Under the pieces are notes generated by a model that saw nothing but the letters and a program-made list of their open reading frames with translations, was not told the origin of the DNA and searched no databases. DNA of 64,000 bases from Psychrobacter sanguinis (GTDB lineage: Bacteria; Pseudomonadota; Gammaproteobacteria; Pseudomonadales; Moraxellaceae). A program made the translations under genes and the position numbers. Shown here one piece after another: positions 48,350 through 58,001 of the stretch. Numbering within the stretch: the first letter of the stretch is position 1; the number at the start of each line of letters is the position of its first letter. The stretch lies in NCBI RefSeq assembly GCF_020736705.1, contig NZ_CP085990.1:2170001-2234000 (forward strand). The letters run 5' to 3'.

Positions 48350-49681
48350 TTACTGGCCACTCGGCACCCAAGTTGGAGACTTCGCAATACCATCAGTAGG
48401 CAGAGTAATCACTTTACCTCCATCCAAATAACGGATGACTAAATTACCCTTTTTGGCACCTTGAGAGTAAACCACGCGCTCGCCAGTTGGTGAGAACCTA
48501 GGCGCTTCATCTAAGCCAGTCGCCCCAAAGTTAGCAATAATAGAGCCATTATTACTCATGATAGCCGCACTGCGCCCACTTAGGAAACCAATTTTGGTGC
48601 CATCAGGACTATAGCTAGGGTTGGTGGCATAGCCGCCACGTGAAATCTGTACGGGCGAACCTGAGAAATTATAACGATAAATGTTTGGACGATTAGGGCT
48701 GGCATGGTCTGAAGCGTAGACAAAGCTGCCGTTCGGCGCATAGCTTGGGGTTACTTGATCATAAGGACCGGCCATGACCAATTCTGGTTTACCGCCAGTG
48801 CTATTGACACGATAAATGTCTGCATCGCCATTTACGGTGCTTGAGAATAGGATTTTGGAACCATCGTATGAGAAGCTAGGTCTTAAACTACTGCCTTTCA
48901 TGTCGACTAGACGAGTTAATTGGCTGGTTTTGAGATCATATTTCCATAAGTTAGCGCTGTTGTCTTTTAACTGAACAGAGTAAGCCACATAACGGCCGTC
49001 TGGAGATACGGCAGGACTATAGATAGTGGCATCAATGACTTGAGAAAGTAGACGCTTATTGCTGCCATCCGCATCTATCAATACCAAAGAGGAGGTTTTT
49101 GATTTACCACTGCCTTTTTCTTCTACATAAATAAGACGGGCATTAAGGTCTAGTTTTTTACCTGTGATTAGTTCATAAATACGGCTTGACGCTTTACGAG
49201 CGGCAGTTTTACTATCTGCCGCTGTAACAGTCTGTGTGCCTTTAATAATTCTACCTTTGGCCACTTCAATCACTTCAAAAGTGATACTGGCGTTACCGCC
49301 CACATTTTGACTGCTGCCAATAACCATATAAGGAATGCCCAGCTGCTGCCATGCTGGTAGGGTAGCGGCTAAATCATCGCGGCTGTGTGGTTGGCCAATT
49401 AAGCCTTGACTGGTCACTCTTAAAGGCATGGCTTCTAAATCTTTTTGGATAATAGAAGAAATACCACTGTCTCCCGCAAAAGGTACAAAAGCCACTTGAT
49501 TTTGATTCACCTCTCCCTTTTTGGAGATGGTTAACTCTAGATCGTAATCTTCTTCTGCATGCGCACTAATGCCCACTAAGAGACCTGCTGATGCCAATAG
49601 GGCACAAGACAAACCAGTGGTTAAGCGCTTTTGGGAATGAGGAGTTAGGTGCTCAGTATTTGTCATTTTAATTTTTTTCAT
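48350..49681 (-). CDS. tolB: Tol-Pal system beta-propeller protein TolB
   Basis: 443 aa. Signal peptide with hydrophobic core LSCALLASAGLLVGISAHAEE. An N-terminal domain is followed by a WD40-like six-bladed propeller, seen in repeated SPDGRYVAYSVQ-, SYDGSKILFSSTVNG-, APNGSFVYASDHAS- and SPTGERVVYSQG-type blades. TolB works in the periplasm between TolA, Pal and colicin partners, supporting outer-membrane constriction. Start could also be the ATG at 49666. No pal gene follows in this window. Confidence 0.95.
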   Translation of the reverse strand: MKKIKMTNTEHLTPHSQKRLTTGLSCALLASAGLLVGISAHAEEDYDLELTISKKGEVNQNQVAFVPFAGDSGISSIIQKDLEAMPLRVTSQGLIGQPHSRDDLAATLPAWQQLGIPYMVIGSSQNVGGNASITFEVIEVAKGRIIKGTQTVTAADSKTAARKASSRIYELITGKKLDLNARLIYVEEKGSGKSKTSSLVLIDADGSNKRLLSQVIDATIYSPAVSPDGRYVAYSVQLKDNSANLWKYDLKTSQLTRLVDMKGSSLRPSFSYDGSKILFSSTVNGDADIYRVNSTGGKPELVMAGPYDQVTPSYAPNGSFVYASDHASPNRPNIYRYNFSGSPVQISRGGYATNPSYSPDGTKIGFLSGRSAAIMSNNGSIIANFGATGLDEAPRFSPTGERVVYSQGAKKGNLVIRYLDGGKVITLPTDGIAKSPTWVPSGQ

Positions 49682-49955
49682 GGAGTTATAAAGCCTGTCT
49701 TAGAATTCGGATAAGAGGAGCATATAAAGGACAGCGCAAGAAGTAAAGGGAAAAACAGTAATTTACAACAGCCACCTGAGTCAATCAATGCTAATGATAT
49801 TGATATATCATAAGCTACTCATACGGACAGCTTTAAACAGGTAACCTAATAAGATAGGCTAATTAAAGACAGTCGCATCAAAGATGAAGCCATTAATGAT
49901 AAACCTAAATGGCCGGTCATCTTCTAACTCATTTGACCTATCTAATTTATCTACC

Positions 49956-50858
49956 CTACCTAACAACGAAAGTAAGCTTAAGTCTACGTTTGTTGGTACC
50001 GATAACGGGGGTAAGCGGACTGGCTCGATTGACCGCAGATTCTAGAGATTGCTTGAGCTCAGCATCAGAGGTATTGGCATTGACACTTAGCACATTGCCA
50101 TTTTCATCGACCGTGACAGACACCGATACCGTTGAGCCGACTCTGCCCACTGGAGGTGTCCATTGCGGTTCAATTAAATTTACCAAGGCGCCAGTAATAT
50201 CGCCACCACTAGATTTACTGTTGCCATTGCCAGTAGATTGAGCTGCCGTGCCGCCGCCTGAAGAAGATTTATTTTTATTGCCTTCTGTGCCAGAGGGGAA
50301 AGTCGCTGCTACCTGACCTTGTCCTTCGGTATTGGCTTTGACTTTAGGTGCACTATTAACAGGCTTAGATTCATCAGCAGACGCAGTACTTTCAGTCGCA
50401 TCAGAGGTTTGCTCTGTACTAGGCATCTCGTCAAGCTCTGTCATTTCAGTAAAGACGGGGTCGCTACTACTGGCACTTACTGGATCTTGAGTAGGCTCTG
50501 CCACTTTATTAAAGATAGAGGAAATTCCTCTAGAAAAGGCGGAATCACCACCTATAAATGAGTTGTCATTGCTAGTGGCAGGGACAGAAGTACTATTCAT
50601 CTCAGGTGTATTGGGAACACCCCCAGCGGCTAGAGTCTCGCGATTGGCCTTAATGTCCGCTTGCAAACTCGCTAACTCTTCCGGCGTAATAATAGTGGTC
50701 TCAATAGATTGGCTATCATCAAGTTTAGGCACTTGATGAGAGAAAATAATAAAGGCCAGTATTGATCCGTGTACAATAAGGCTTAAGGCAGCAGGCAAAA
50801 CAATGCCATTGTCTTCAGGCTCTACAGGAACATAAACGTTGGGCGCTCGATTTAGCAA
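49956..50858 (-). CDS. tolA: TolA / TonB-type energy transducer of the Tol system
   Basis: 300 aa. One N-terminal membrane helix (about 21-41, VLPAALSLIVHGSILAFIIF) contains the Ser/His pattern by which TolA contacts TolQR. A middle part rich in Ser, Thr, Glu and Gly is followed by a C-terminal TonB/TolA-type domain (LIEPQWTPPVGRVGSTVSVSV ... LKLTFVV). The long Lys/Ala/Glu helix that fills E. coli TolA (421 aa) is missing; the middle here is low-complexity. Its position in tolQRAB supports the call. There are 215 non-coding bases between tolR and tolA. Confidence 0.9.
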   Translation of the reverse strand: MLNRAPNVYVPVEPEDNGIVLPAALSLIVHGSILAFIIFSHQVPKLDDSQSIETTIITPEELASLQADIKANRETLAAGGVPNTPEMNSTSVPATSNDNSFIGGDSAFSRGISSIFNKVAEPTQDPVSASSSDPVFTEMTELDEMPSTEQTSDATESTASADESKPVNSAPKVKANTEGQGQVAATFPSGTEGNKNKSSSGGGTAAQSTGNGNSKSSGGDITGALVNLIEPQWTPPVGRVGSTVSVSVTVDENGNVLSVNANTSDAELKQSLESAVNRASPLTPVIGTNKRRLKLTFVVR

Positions 50859-51073
50859 AGTTATAATCTCAAATTGTAAATTAAATGACGGTTTTGACTA
50901 TAGGCTAGGGTGACCAAAGAATAAGGCAACCAAACTGCTTTTTAAATCACTGTTATTAATGTAATGACTCTTAAAGCAACTGTGATCAATTTAATAACTA
51001 TTAAAGTAAGGTTAAAACATATCAAATTAATGAGCCGTTAAAACACTATCACAGTATTCGATCAAATTATCCG

Positions 51074-51526
51074 TTAGTTTATGTTAGACGGTAGTGGTTG
51101 ACCGGTTAGTAAGCCTACTTTTTTGACCCCAGCTTTCTGTAGGTTGGCCATCAGCTGCATGACCATACCATACTGGTTATTCTGGTCTGCATTAATCATA
51201 ACCTGAACCTCATTGCCACCCTCACTGTTCTGTAGAGCGATTAGATTTTCAATCAACGCCTCTTCCAGCACTGGGACATCAATATTATTCTCATAACTCA
51301 TAAAAATCTCACCATTACTTTTTAATGAGATGATCACCGGCATTTGAGCCCCTGTGGATATATTCTCAGTACTGGCTTTAGGCAAATCTACATCTACTCC
51401 CGTGGTTAGCATAGGGGTAGTCACCATAAATATGACCAGGAGTACCAACATCACATCGATGTAAGGCACAACGTTCATAGAGGCATTAAGCTCTTTTTTA
51501 TGTCTAGAAAAGGGGCTGGCTTTCAT
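51074..51526 (-). CDS. tolR: TolR (ExbD family)
   Basis: 150 aa. One membrane helix with the essential Asp in VVPYIDVMLVLLVIFMVTTPML at about residue 25, then a periplasmic domain with VMINADQNNQYGMVMQLMANLQKAG near the end. It forms the proton channel with TolQ. Starts 12 bases after tolQ, so co-translated with it. Confidence 0.96.
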   Translation of the reverse strand: MKASPFSRHKKELNASMNVVPYIDVMLVLLVIFMVTTPMLTTGVDVDLPKASTENISTGAQMPVIISLKSNGEIFMSYENNIDVPVLEEALIENLIALQNSEGGNEVQVMINADQNNQYGMVMQLMANLQKAGVKKVGLLTGQPLPSNIN

Positions 51527-51538
51527 AACGTGCTCCTT

Positions 51539-52279
51539 TTATACCAGAGGGGACTGAATATTTTGAGCAGCAACCGCAGGATTATCTTGAGTAGACGTCG
51601 CTGTTTCGTGAGTCTCACGCTGTAGCATACCTGTCATCTCATCACAAAATAATGCACGGCTGTCGTAAATGCCGGCCGCTTTGGCAGTAAAATGGTTATA
51701 CGCCAAGACCGCTGGGATAGCAGCAAATAGACCCATGGCTGTAGCGATTAAGGCCTCAGCAATACCTGGAGCGACAGCAGATAAACTAACTTGTGACGCT
51801 TCAGATAGACCGATAAAGGCATTCATAATCCCCCAAACTGTCCCAAACAAACCAATATAGGGAGATACAGAACCGATACTGGCCAATACAGCCAAGCCTG
51901 ATTCTAATGACTGCTGCTGACGACCTAGACCCACACGAAGCTTACGTTCTACGCCATCGATAATATGGTCTTTAGGCTGACGTTTTTTGTTCATGCGTAA
52001 AAATTCTGAAAAGCCCACATAGAATATATTGGCCAATCCATGACGATCTGGTGAATTTTGAATGCCTTGATACATTTTGGCTAAGTCTTCACCGGACCAA
52101 AACCAATTCTCAAAATGTTGGTCTTGACGTTTGGCTGTACCCAATCGGGCACTCAAACGGAAGATAAGCACCCAGCAGAGAACAGAGGCGAGTAGCAAAA
52201 TACCCATAACCACTTGAACCAGCAAACTGGCGTTGGTAACGAGACTAATAAGGTTGATAGAATTTGGCAATTCTGACAT
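51539..52279 (-). CDS. tolQ: TolQ (MotA/ExbB family)
   Basis: 246 aa with three membrane helices: about 18-40 (VQVVMGILLLASVLCWVLI), about 145-170 (IGLFGTVWGIMNAFIGL) and about 180-205 (IAEALIATAMGLFAAIPAVLAYN). These are the MotA/TolQ/ExbB pattern with conserved Thr and Pro. First gene of tolQRAB; ybgC, often upstream, is not present. Start ATG 52279. Confidence 0.96.
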   Translation of the reverse strand: MSELPNSINLISLVTNASLLVQVVMGILLLASVLCWVLIFRLSARLGTAKRQDQHFENWFWSGEDLAKMYQGIQNSPDRHGLANIFYVGFSEFLRMNKKRQPKDHIIDGVERKLRVGLGRQQQSLESGLAVLASIGSVSPYIGLFGTVWGIMNAFIGLSEASQVSLSAVAPGIAEALIATAMGLFAAIPAVLAYNHFTAKAAGIYDSRALFCDEMTGMLQRETHETATSTQDNPAVAAQNIQSPLV

Positions 52280-52945
52280 GAATGACTCACTCGAAGTTAT
52301 AAAACACTAAATAAAATAGGACTTAAGAAAGTAATGGTTAAATCAAAGTATTAAAAGTTAACGCCTCATGTATCCGCTATATCCGGTGTACAAATTTGGA
52401 GCACGGACAAAATATGGCTGACGTTGCTACTTTAATACAAAGCTCATGTTTAATAAAAAGCTTATGGGTAATACAGTTGAGTTGCCCCATAACTTTAATG
52501 ATCTTAAGTTAAACAAGAAAGCCAACCAAATAAATAGATAAGCTTAAAGAAGGTATAAGTAAGAGATTTAATATAGCAGGGCTACATTATACCTTAATAA
52601 CCCTTAATTCTACTATATTCAAATGTGGTTAAAAAATTAAAGTATAGCAAGCATAGCTTGATTTTGAAGCCATAGTTTGCTCACTTTACAATACGCTTAA
52701 TGGGTGAGTCAAAAAAGGCATGGCAAACGCTTGAAACTGTGTGAGTAGGGTCAATTACTGAAGAATTATTGGCCAAAGGTGTACTAGTTTCAATGCTAAT
52801 CCTATATAATTTACCCTTTTTTATTATATTAACCCATTATTTCTCATTGTCTGTTTTTGGTTAAGCAAAAAATTGGGTTGCTTTGCTATCCTTAAGCAGC
52901 ACCATCCTTTGGTTTTTCAACGCAAATATATTCAGGCTAATACCT
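52280..52945. other. Divergent upstream region, tolQ and purine permease
   Basis: 666 bases with no supportable gene. It must hold the tolQ promoter (minus) and the permease promoter (plus). I looked for a purine riboswitch pattern and saw none I could support. Confidence 0.5.
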
Positions 52946-54241
52946 ATGAATGCAATTGAGCGCTATTTTGGCATTAACGGTCAAAACACCACGATAAGAA
53001 CTGAAATCTTAGCGGGGATCACCACGTTTTTAACGATGGCATACATTATTTTTGTTAACCCTAATATTCTTGCAGATGCAGGAATGGATAGGGGTGCGGT
53101 GTTTGTGGCCACTTGTTTGGCTGCGGCGGTAGGCTGTTTTATCATGGGTATTTACGCCCGCCTACCTGTGGCTTTGGCACCTGGCATGGGTCTAAACGCC
53201 TTCTTTACCTATGGGGTTGTTTTAGGTATGGGTTATACCTGGCAAACCGCTTTAGGAGCAGTGTTTTTATCAGGGTGTATCTTCGTTTTCCTAAGCTTAT
53301 TTAAGATTCGTGAATGGGTTATTACTGCGATTCCAAATAGCTTAAAACAAGGTATTGTTGCCGGTATTGGCGCTTTCCTAGCCTTTATTGCGCTAAAAAG
53401 TTCAGGCATTATTGTTGCCAACGAAGCCACTTTTGTTAGCTTAGGTGATTTACAGCAATTCTCGCCAATGATGGCCGCTTTGGGCTTCTTTTTAATCATT
53501 GGCTTGGTCTATCGTAATATTCCAGGTGCGGTAACCATTGGTATTCTAGCAGTATCTGTCATTGCAGTGATTACGGGTAACGTGGCCTTTGAAGGGGTGA
53601 TGTCTATGCCGCCTGCCATTGCGCCTACTTTCTTGCAGTTAGACATTGCTGGTGCTTTTGACGTTGGCATGATTAGCGTTATTTTTGCCTTCTTATTCGT
53701 TGATTTGTTTGACACTTCAGGGACGCTAATTGGGGTGACCAATAAGGCGGGCTTGGTAGATAAGAATGGCGATATTCCTAATTTAGACAAAGCCTTATTG
53801 GCAGATTCTACTGCCACAGTAGCCGGTTCATTATTGGGTACGTCATCGACTACAAGTTTTGTAGAGAGTACAGCAGGGGTTGCTGCTGGAGGCCGTACAG
53901 GGCTTATGGCTGTGACGGTGGGGGTATTATTTTTACTTAGTATTTTCTTTGCTCCTCTAGCGGGTATGATCCCTGCTTATGCCACAGCAGGCGCTATTTT
54001 TTACGTCTCGGTATTAATGCTTTATACTCTAAAAGATATCGACTGGGAAGATTTAACAGAAGCAGCACCAGTGGCGGTAGTGCTACTAATGACACCTCTG
54101 ACTTACTCGATTGCGGATGGTATCTCGTTAGGCTTTATCACTTATACTGTGGTAAAAGTATTGACCGGCAAATTCAATCAAGTCAGTGTGGCGGTTTGGG
54201 CGCTAACAATTATTCTATTGGCCAAAATCGTATTTTTGTAA
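52946..54241 (+). CDS. NCS2 purine permease (AzgA-type adenine/guanine/hypoxanthine)
   Basis: 431 aa from ATG 52946 (MNAIERYFGINGQNTTIRTE), the start typical of this family; a longer frame from 52883 is not conserved. About 12-14 hydrophobic segments are evident. Family marks include ITTFLTMAYIIFVNP near the start, LPVALAPGMGLNAFFTYG, VDLFDTSGTLIGV, STATVAGSLLGTSSTTSFVESTAG and the EDLTEAAPVAV end. The AzgA/GhxP-PurP branch imports adenine, guanine or hypoxanthine with protons; which one is not decidable by eye. Confidence 0.93.
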   Translation: MNAIERYFGINGQNTTIRTEILAGITTFLTMAYIIFVNPNILADAGMDRGAVFVATCLAAAVGCFIMGIYARLPVALAPGMGLNAFFTYGVVLGMGYTWQTALGAVFLSGCIFVFLSLFKIREWVITAIPNSLKQGIVAGIGAFLAFIALKSSGIIVANEATFVSLGDLQQFSPMMAALGFFLIIGLVYRNIPGAVTIGILAVSVIAVITGNVAFEGVMSMPPAIAPTFLQLDIAGAFDVGMISVIFAFLFVDLFDTSGTLIGVTNKAGLVDKNGDIPNLDKALLADSTATVAGSLLGTSSTTSFVESTAGVAAGGRTGLMAVTVGVLFLLSIFFAPLAGMIPAYATAGAIFYVSVLMLYTLKDIDWEDLTEAAPVAVVLLMTPLTYSIADGISLGFITYTVVKVLTGKFNQVSVAVWALTIILLAKIVFL

Positions 54242-54262
54242 ACTCTTGCAATCTATGGCATT

Positions 54263-54312
54263 GAGCTTGATAACTGTGATAATATCTATGATAACATTTA
54301 GTTATCAAGCTC
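54263..54312. repeat. Long inverted repeat after the permease
   Basis: GAGCTTGATAACT (54263-54275) and AGTTATCAAGCTC (54300-54312) are exact 13-base complements around a 24-base spacer that itself repeats GATAA-type sequence. No T run follows, so a terminator is not clear. Confidence 0.6.
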
Positions 54313-54556
54313 ATAACCTCAAGCAACGCCGTAGAGGTTTTTCTTTTCAAGTGTAATTATTGCTTTTCTGCCAATAATTGAACTTGTCTCAAAAAAGAAG
54401 AAGGCATTAGTGAGTTTGTTATTACCTAGACCCTTTATTTGATTAGTTATGAATGTAATAACTGTTCAGGGTTAAAAAGTAAGACAGCTTATGTTCACTA
54501 AGTCTTAAAATTCTTTAATCATTACTTTTAGTCTTATTTAGTTCGAACTGAAACAG

Positions 54557-54600
54557 GCCGTCTTACCGCATATTATCGTGTGCGCTGAGACGGCGTTTTT
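54557..54600 (+). terminator. Terminator-like hairpin before putA
   Basis: GCCGTCT (54557-54563) pairs with AGACGGC (54588-54594); an inner CGCA/TGCG can extend it, and GTTTTTG follows. It lies about 320 bases after the permease, within the 477-base gap before putA. Confidence 0.6.
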
Positions 54601-54718
54601 GTTATGGGCTTTTTATAGTTAACAGCGGTATGGTTGGCCACAAAAATTAGTATGGCGCTTTGCCTTTTATATCCGCAATTTATTTACTGTCAATAATTTA
54701 AGCATCAATGGAGTTGAT

Positions 54719-57700
54719 ATGAGTTCGCCTAATCCTTTTTATCCAAAAAATCCGATTCAGTTTTCTGCCCAAGAGGTGTTAAATCCGGCGTTTATTGAAC
54801 GTCCTGCCAGTGAGTTATTTAAATTAATATCCCCTCTATATAGTGCGGATGAGGACCAGTGGTTGGGTAACTTACTGCCATTGGCTGAACCACAGGTCAA
54901 TGAGGGCGTTAGTGAGCGCGAGGCCATTAGCGAGCAGACCAAAAGCTTGGTTGAGCATGTGCGTAATAATGATAAAGCGGTCAAAATGGTGGACTCTTTA
55001 TTATTAGAGTATAGCTTGGATACCCAAGAGGGTATCTTATTGATGAGCTTGGCTGAGGCACTCATTCGTGTACCTGATAATGCCACGGCAGATGCTCTGA
55101 TTCGCGACAAAATGAGTGTGGCGGATTGGAAAAAACACTTAAAAGATGACAATGGATTTATCGTTAATGCCTCAACTTGGGGCCTTATGATGACCGGCCG
55201 TGTAGTCAGTGTGGACAGCTCAATGACTGCCGCAGGGTTTTTGGACCGCATGACCAAAAAAATGGGCGAGCCTGTGATTCGTAGTGCCATGCAGCGAGCG
55301 ATGAAAATCATGGGTCATCAGTTTGTATTAGGCGAAACCATTGAAGAAGCCAACCGTAATAGTCAGCCCTATCGCAATAAGGGTTATACATATTCCTTTG
55401 ATATGTTGGGAGAGGCGGCCGTAACTCATAAGGATGCGGAAAAGTACTTTAGTGACTATCTACATGCCATTCGTTCTGCGGCCCATGTCAAAGTAAAAGA
55501 GGGCATGCCCAAACCATCTGTATCTATTAAGCTGTCTGCTTTACATCCGCGTTATGAAGCCACACAAATAGATCAAGTATTGGGGTTATTACGTCAGCGT
55601 TGTATCTTATTGATTGAAGCGGCGCGTGAGGTTGATGTTGATATCAGTATTGATGCTGAAGAAGCCGATCGATTAGAAGTGTCTTTGAAATTATTTGAAT
55701 CCTTATATCGTGACATCATGACTCAAGACTGGGATGGCCTAGGCATAGTGGTGCAAGGCTATTCAAAACGAGCGTTGGCAGTATTAGCTTGGCTCGCCAG
55801 TCTGGCAAAAGAAGTGGGTGATCGCATTCCTGTACGCTTGGTAAAAGGTGCTTATTGGGACTATGAAATCAAATTGGCACAGCAAAAAGGCATTACTGGC
55901 TATCCGGTATGGACCCGTAAAGAAGGTACTGATGTTGCTTATTTAGCCTGTGCTAGATTTTTGTTAACGGAGCAAATCCGTGGTGTGCTTTGGCCACAGT
56001 TTGCCACTCATAATGCCCACACTTTGTCCTCTGTGATGACCATGAGTCCGCACAGAGACTTTGAATTCCAGCGACTGCATGGCATGGGTGATGCGCTTTA
56101 TGATCATATCTTGCAGGCATATAATATTCCCGTTCGTATTTACGCGCCAGTTGGCGCCCATAAAGACTTACTGCCTTACTTAGTACGTCGTTTGCTAGAA
56201 AATGGTGCCAACAGCTCATTTGTGCATCAGCTCCTCGACAAGAGTCACCCCGTAGAGAAGTTGACGGTGCATCCTTATGACAAGCTGACCGAGCATGATA
56301 CCCTGCATAATTCGCGTATTCCTATGCCTTTGGAAATTTACGAAGATAGGCAGGCAAGCTTTGGCCCAAATATCTTTGTTGAGTCGCAGTGGCAGCCGTT
56401 CAAAGCCCAGATAGAAACGCATCTAAAAGACACCTGGTCTGCCAATTCAATTGTCAATGGCGAGCAGATCAGTAAAGAGACCTCACCAGGTTTGGCTACT
56501 CATAAAGTAGTGGCACCTTGGAATCATGACGTTAGCGTAGGAGAAGTGGTCTACGCCGATGCAGATATTGCGAAGCGTGCTATTGAAACGGCATTGGCTG
56601 GTCAAAGTCAGTGGCAACAAGTGGCCGTCACTGAGCGTGCTGCTATCTTAAAGCGTATCGCCGACTTGTATGAACAGAACTTTGCACAGCTGGTGGCCAT
56701 GTGCCATAAAGAGGCAGGCAAGACTTTGCAGGACAGCATCGATGAAGTTCGTGAAGCAGTAGATTTCTGTCGTTACTATGCCGAAGAGGCCAAGCGATTA
56801 AGTCAGCAAACTAATACTTTTCTAGATTTGGCAGGCAATAAAATCACTCAAAAACGCCTCGCACGCGGTACATTTGTATGCATCAGTCCTTGGAACTTCC
56901 CATTGGCGATCTACACCGGACAGATTGTGGGCGCATTAGCGGCCGGTAATACAGTAGTGGCAAAACCTGCAGAACAGACCAGCTTGATTGCCTATTTTGC
57001 GGCACAGTTAATGTATCAAGCGGGTGTGCCTGAGTCTGTCTTACAGTTATTGATAGGAGCAGGTGAGGTCGGCGCTGCATTGACGTCATCGCCGGTTATT
57101 GATGGGGTAGTATTTACCGGCTCAACGCAGACCGCTCAGATGATTAATAAATCTCTATATTCTGATGAGAGACTATCAATGGCCCGCTCTGAGCAAAACA
57201 CTGCTCAGGAACTGCCTATCTTGATAGCAGAGACTGGCGGTCAAAATGCGATGATTGTCGACTCAACTGCTTTGCCAGAACAAGTGGTGAAAGATGCTGT
57301 CTTATCAGCATTTGGCTCAGCAGGTCAGCGCTGCTCTGCTTGCCGAGTCCTATGTTTGCAAGAAGACATTGCAGATTCGGTAATTGAACTACTTAAAGGC
57401 AATATGGCAGAACTGGTAGTGGGCAACCCTTCAGTGGTCTCAACTGATGTGGGTCCTGTGATTGACAAAGACGCTCAAAAAGGACTGCGCGCTCATATTG
57501 AAGCCATGCGCAAAGACGGTCGCGCCCGTATTATTGCTCAAACTCCGATTGGGTCAGAGTCGGCCAATCATTTGAGTCACAGTACCTTTGTGCTACCTAC
57601 TGCTATCGAGGTAGACAGTATTGACGTCATCGGTGGCGAGCACTTTGGTCCTATTTTACATGTTCTACGCTATAAAGCTGGCAAGCTTGATGAGTTGATT

Positions 57701-57934
57701 GATGAGATTAATGCCACAGGTTATGGTCTTACCCTAGGTATTCATAGTCGTATTGAAACGGTCGCCAATCATATTGAGCGCCGTACCAAAGTAGGTAACA
57801 CCTATATTAACCGCAATCAAATTGGTGCAGTGGTCGGGGAACAGCCGTTTGGCGGCTGTGGTTTATCAGGGACAGGTCCGAAAGCTGGAGGACCTCGTTA
57901 TGTGGCTAGATTGACTAAGTGGCAGACGGTGTAA
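54719..57934 (+). CDS. putA: Bifunctional proline dehydrogenase / L-glutamate-gamma-semialdehyde dehydrogenase PutA
   Basis: 1071 aa. PutA oxidises proline to glutamate in two steps. The PRODH barrel is at about 190-490, with VSIKLSALHPRYE, DAEEADRLE and LVKGAYWDYEIK (FAD and substrate contacts). The aldehyde dehydrogenase part is at about 560-1060, with CISPWNFPLAI, the Glu in AETGGQNAMIV and the catalytic Cys in GSAGQRCSACRV (about C872). There is no N-terminal RHH DNA-binding domain, so it is not the self-repressing kind. It stops right after GTGPKAGGPRYVARLTKW. Longer PutAs continue into a C-terminal ALDH-like domain, which here is encoded by the next gene. ATG 54719 follows GGAGTTGAT. 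Confidence 0.96.
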   Translation: MSSPNPFYPKNPIQFSAQEVLNPAFIERPASELFKLISPLYSADEDQWLGNLLPLAEPQVNEGVSEREAISEQTKSLVEHVRNNDKAVKMVDSLLLEYSLDTQEGILLMSLAEALIRVPDNATADALIRDKMSVADWKKHLKDDNGFIVNASTWGLMMTGRVVSVDSSMTAAGFLDRMTKKMGEPVIRSAMQRAMKIMGHQFVLGETIEEANRNSQPYRNKGYTYSFDMLGEAAVTHKDAEKYFSDYLHAIRSAAHVKVKEGMPKPSVSIKLSALHPRYEATQIDQVLGLLRQRCILLIEAAREVDVDISIDAEEADRLEVSLKLFESLYRDIMTQDWDGLGIVVQGYSKRALAVLAWLASLAKEVGDRIPVRLVKGAYWDYEIKLAQQKGITGYPVWTRKEGTDVAYLACARFLLTEQIRGVLWPQFATHNAHTLSSVMTMSPHRDFEFQRLHGMGDALYDHILQAYNIPVRIYAPVGAHKDLLPYLVRRLLENGANSSFVHQLLDKSHPVEKLTVHPYDKLTEHDTLHNSRIPMPLEIYEDRQASFGPNIFVESQWQPFKAQIETHLKDTWSANSIVNGEQISKETSPGLATHKVVAPWNHDVSVGEVVYADADIAKRAIETALAGQSQWQQVAVTERAAILKRIADLYEQNFAQLVAMCHKEAGKTLQDSIDEVREAVDFCRYYAEEAKRLSQQTNTFLDLAGNKITQKRLARGTFVCISPWNFPLAIYTGQIVGALAAGNTVVAKPAEQTSLIAYFAAQLMYQAGVPESVLQLLIGAGEVGAALTSSPVIDGVVFTGSTQTAQMINKSLYSDERLSMARSEQNTAQELPILIAETGGQNAMIVDSTALPEQVVKDAVLSAFGSAGQRCSACRVLCLQEDIADSVIELLKGNMAELVVGNPSVVSTDVGPVIDKDAQKGLRAHIEAMRKDGRARIIAQTPIGSESANHLSHSTFVLPTAIEVDSIDVIGGEHFGPILHVLRYKAGKLDELIDEINATGYGLTLGIHSRIETVANHIERRTKVGNTYINRNQIGAVVGEQPFGGCGLSGTGPKAGGPRYVARLTKWQTV

Positions 57935-58001
57935 AACACGACTCGCTCACTTTAACTAATAGACACATTATACGAATAGGCAATGATATTAAGGAAAACT
58001 C

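Noticed and set aside
49909..50241. 110-aa plus-strand frame across the tolA end.
   Set aside because: Shadow of tolA; composition follows from the tolA codons.
54757..55311. 184-aa minus-strand frame inside putA.
   Set aside because: It is antisense to conserved PutA sequence, Ser-rich as expected of a shadow frame, with no motif.
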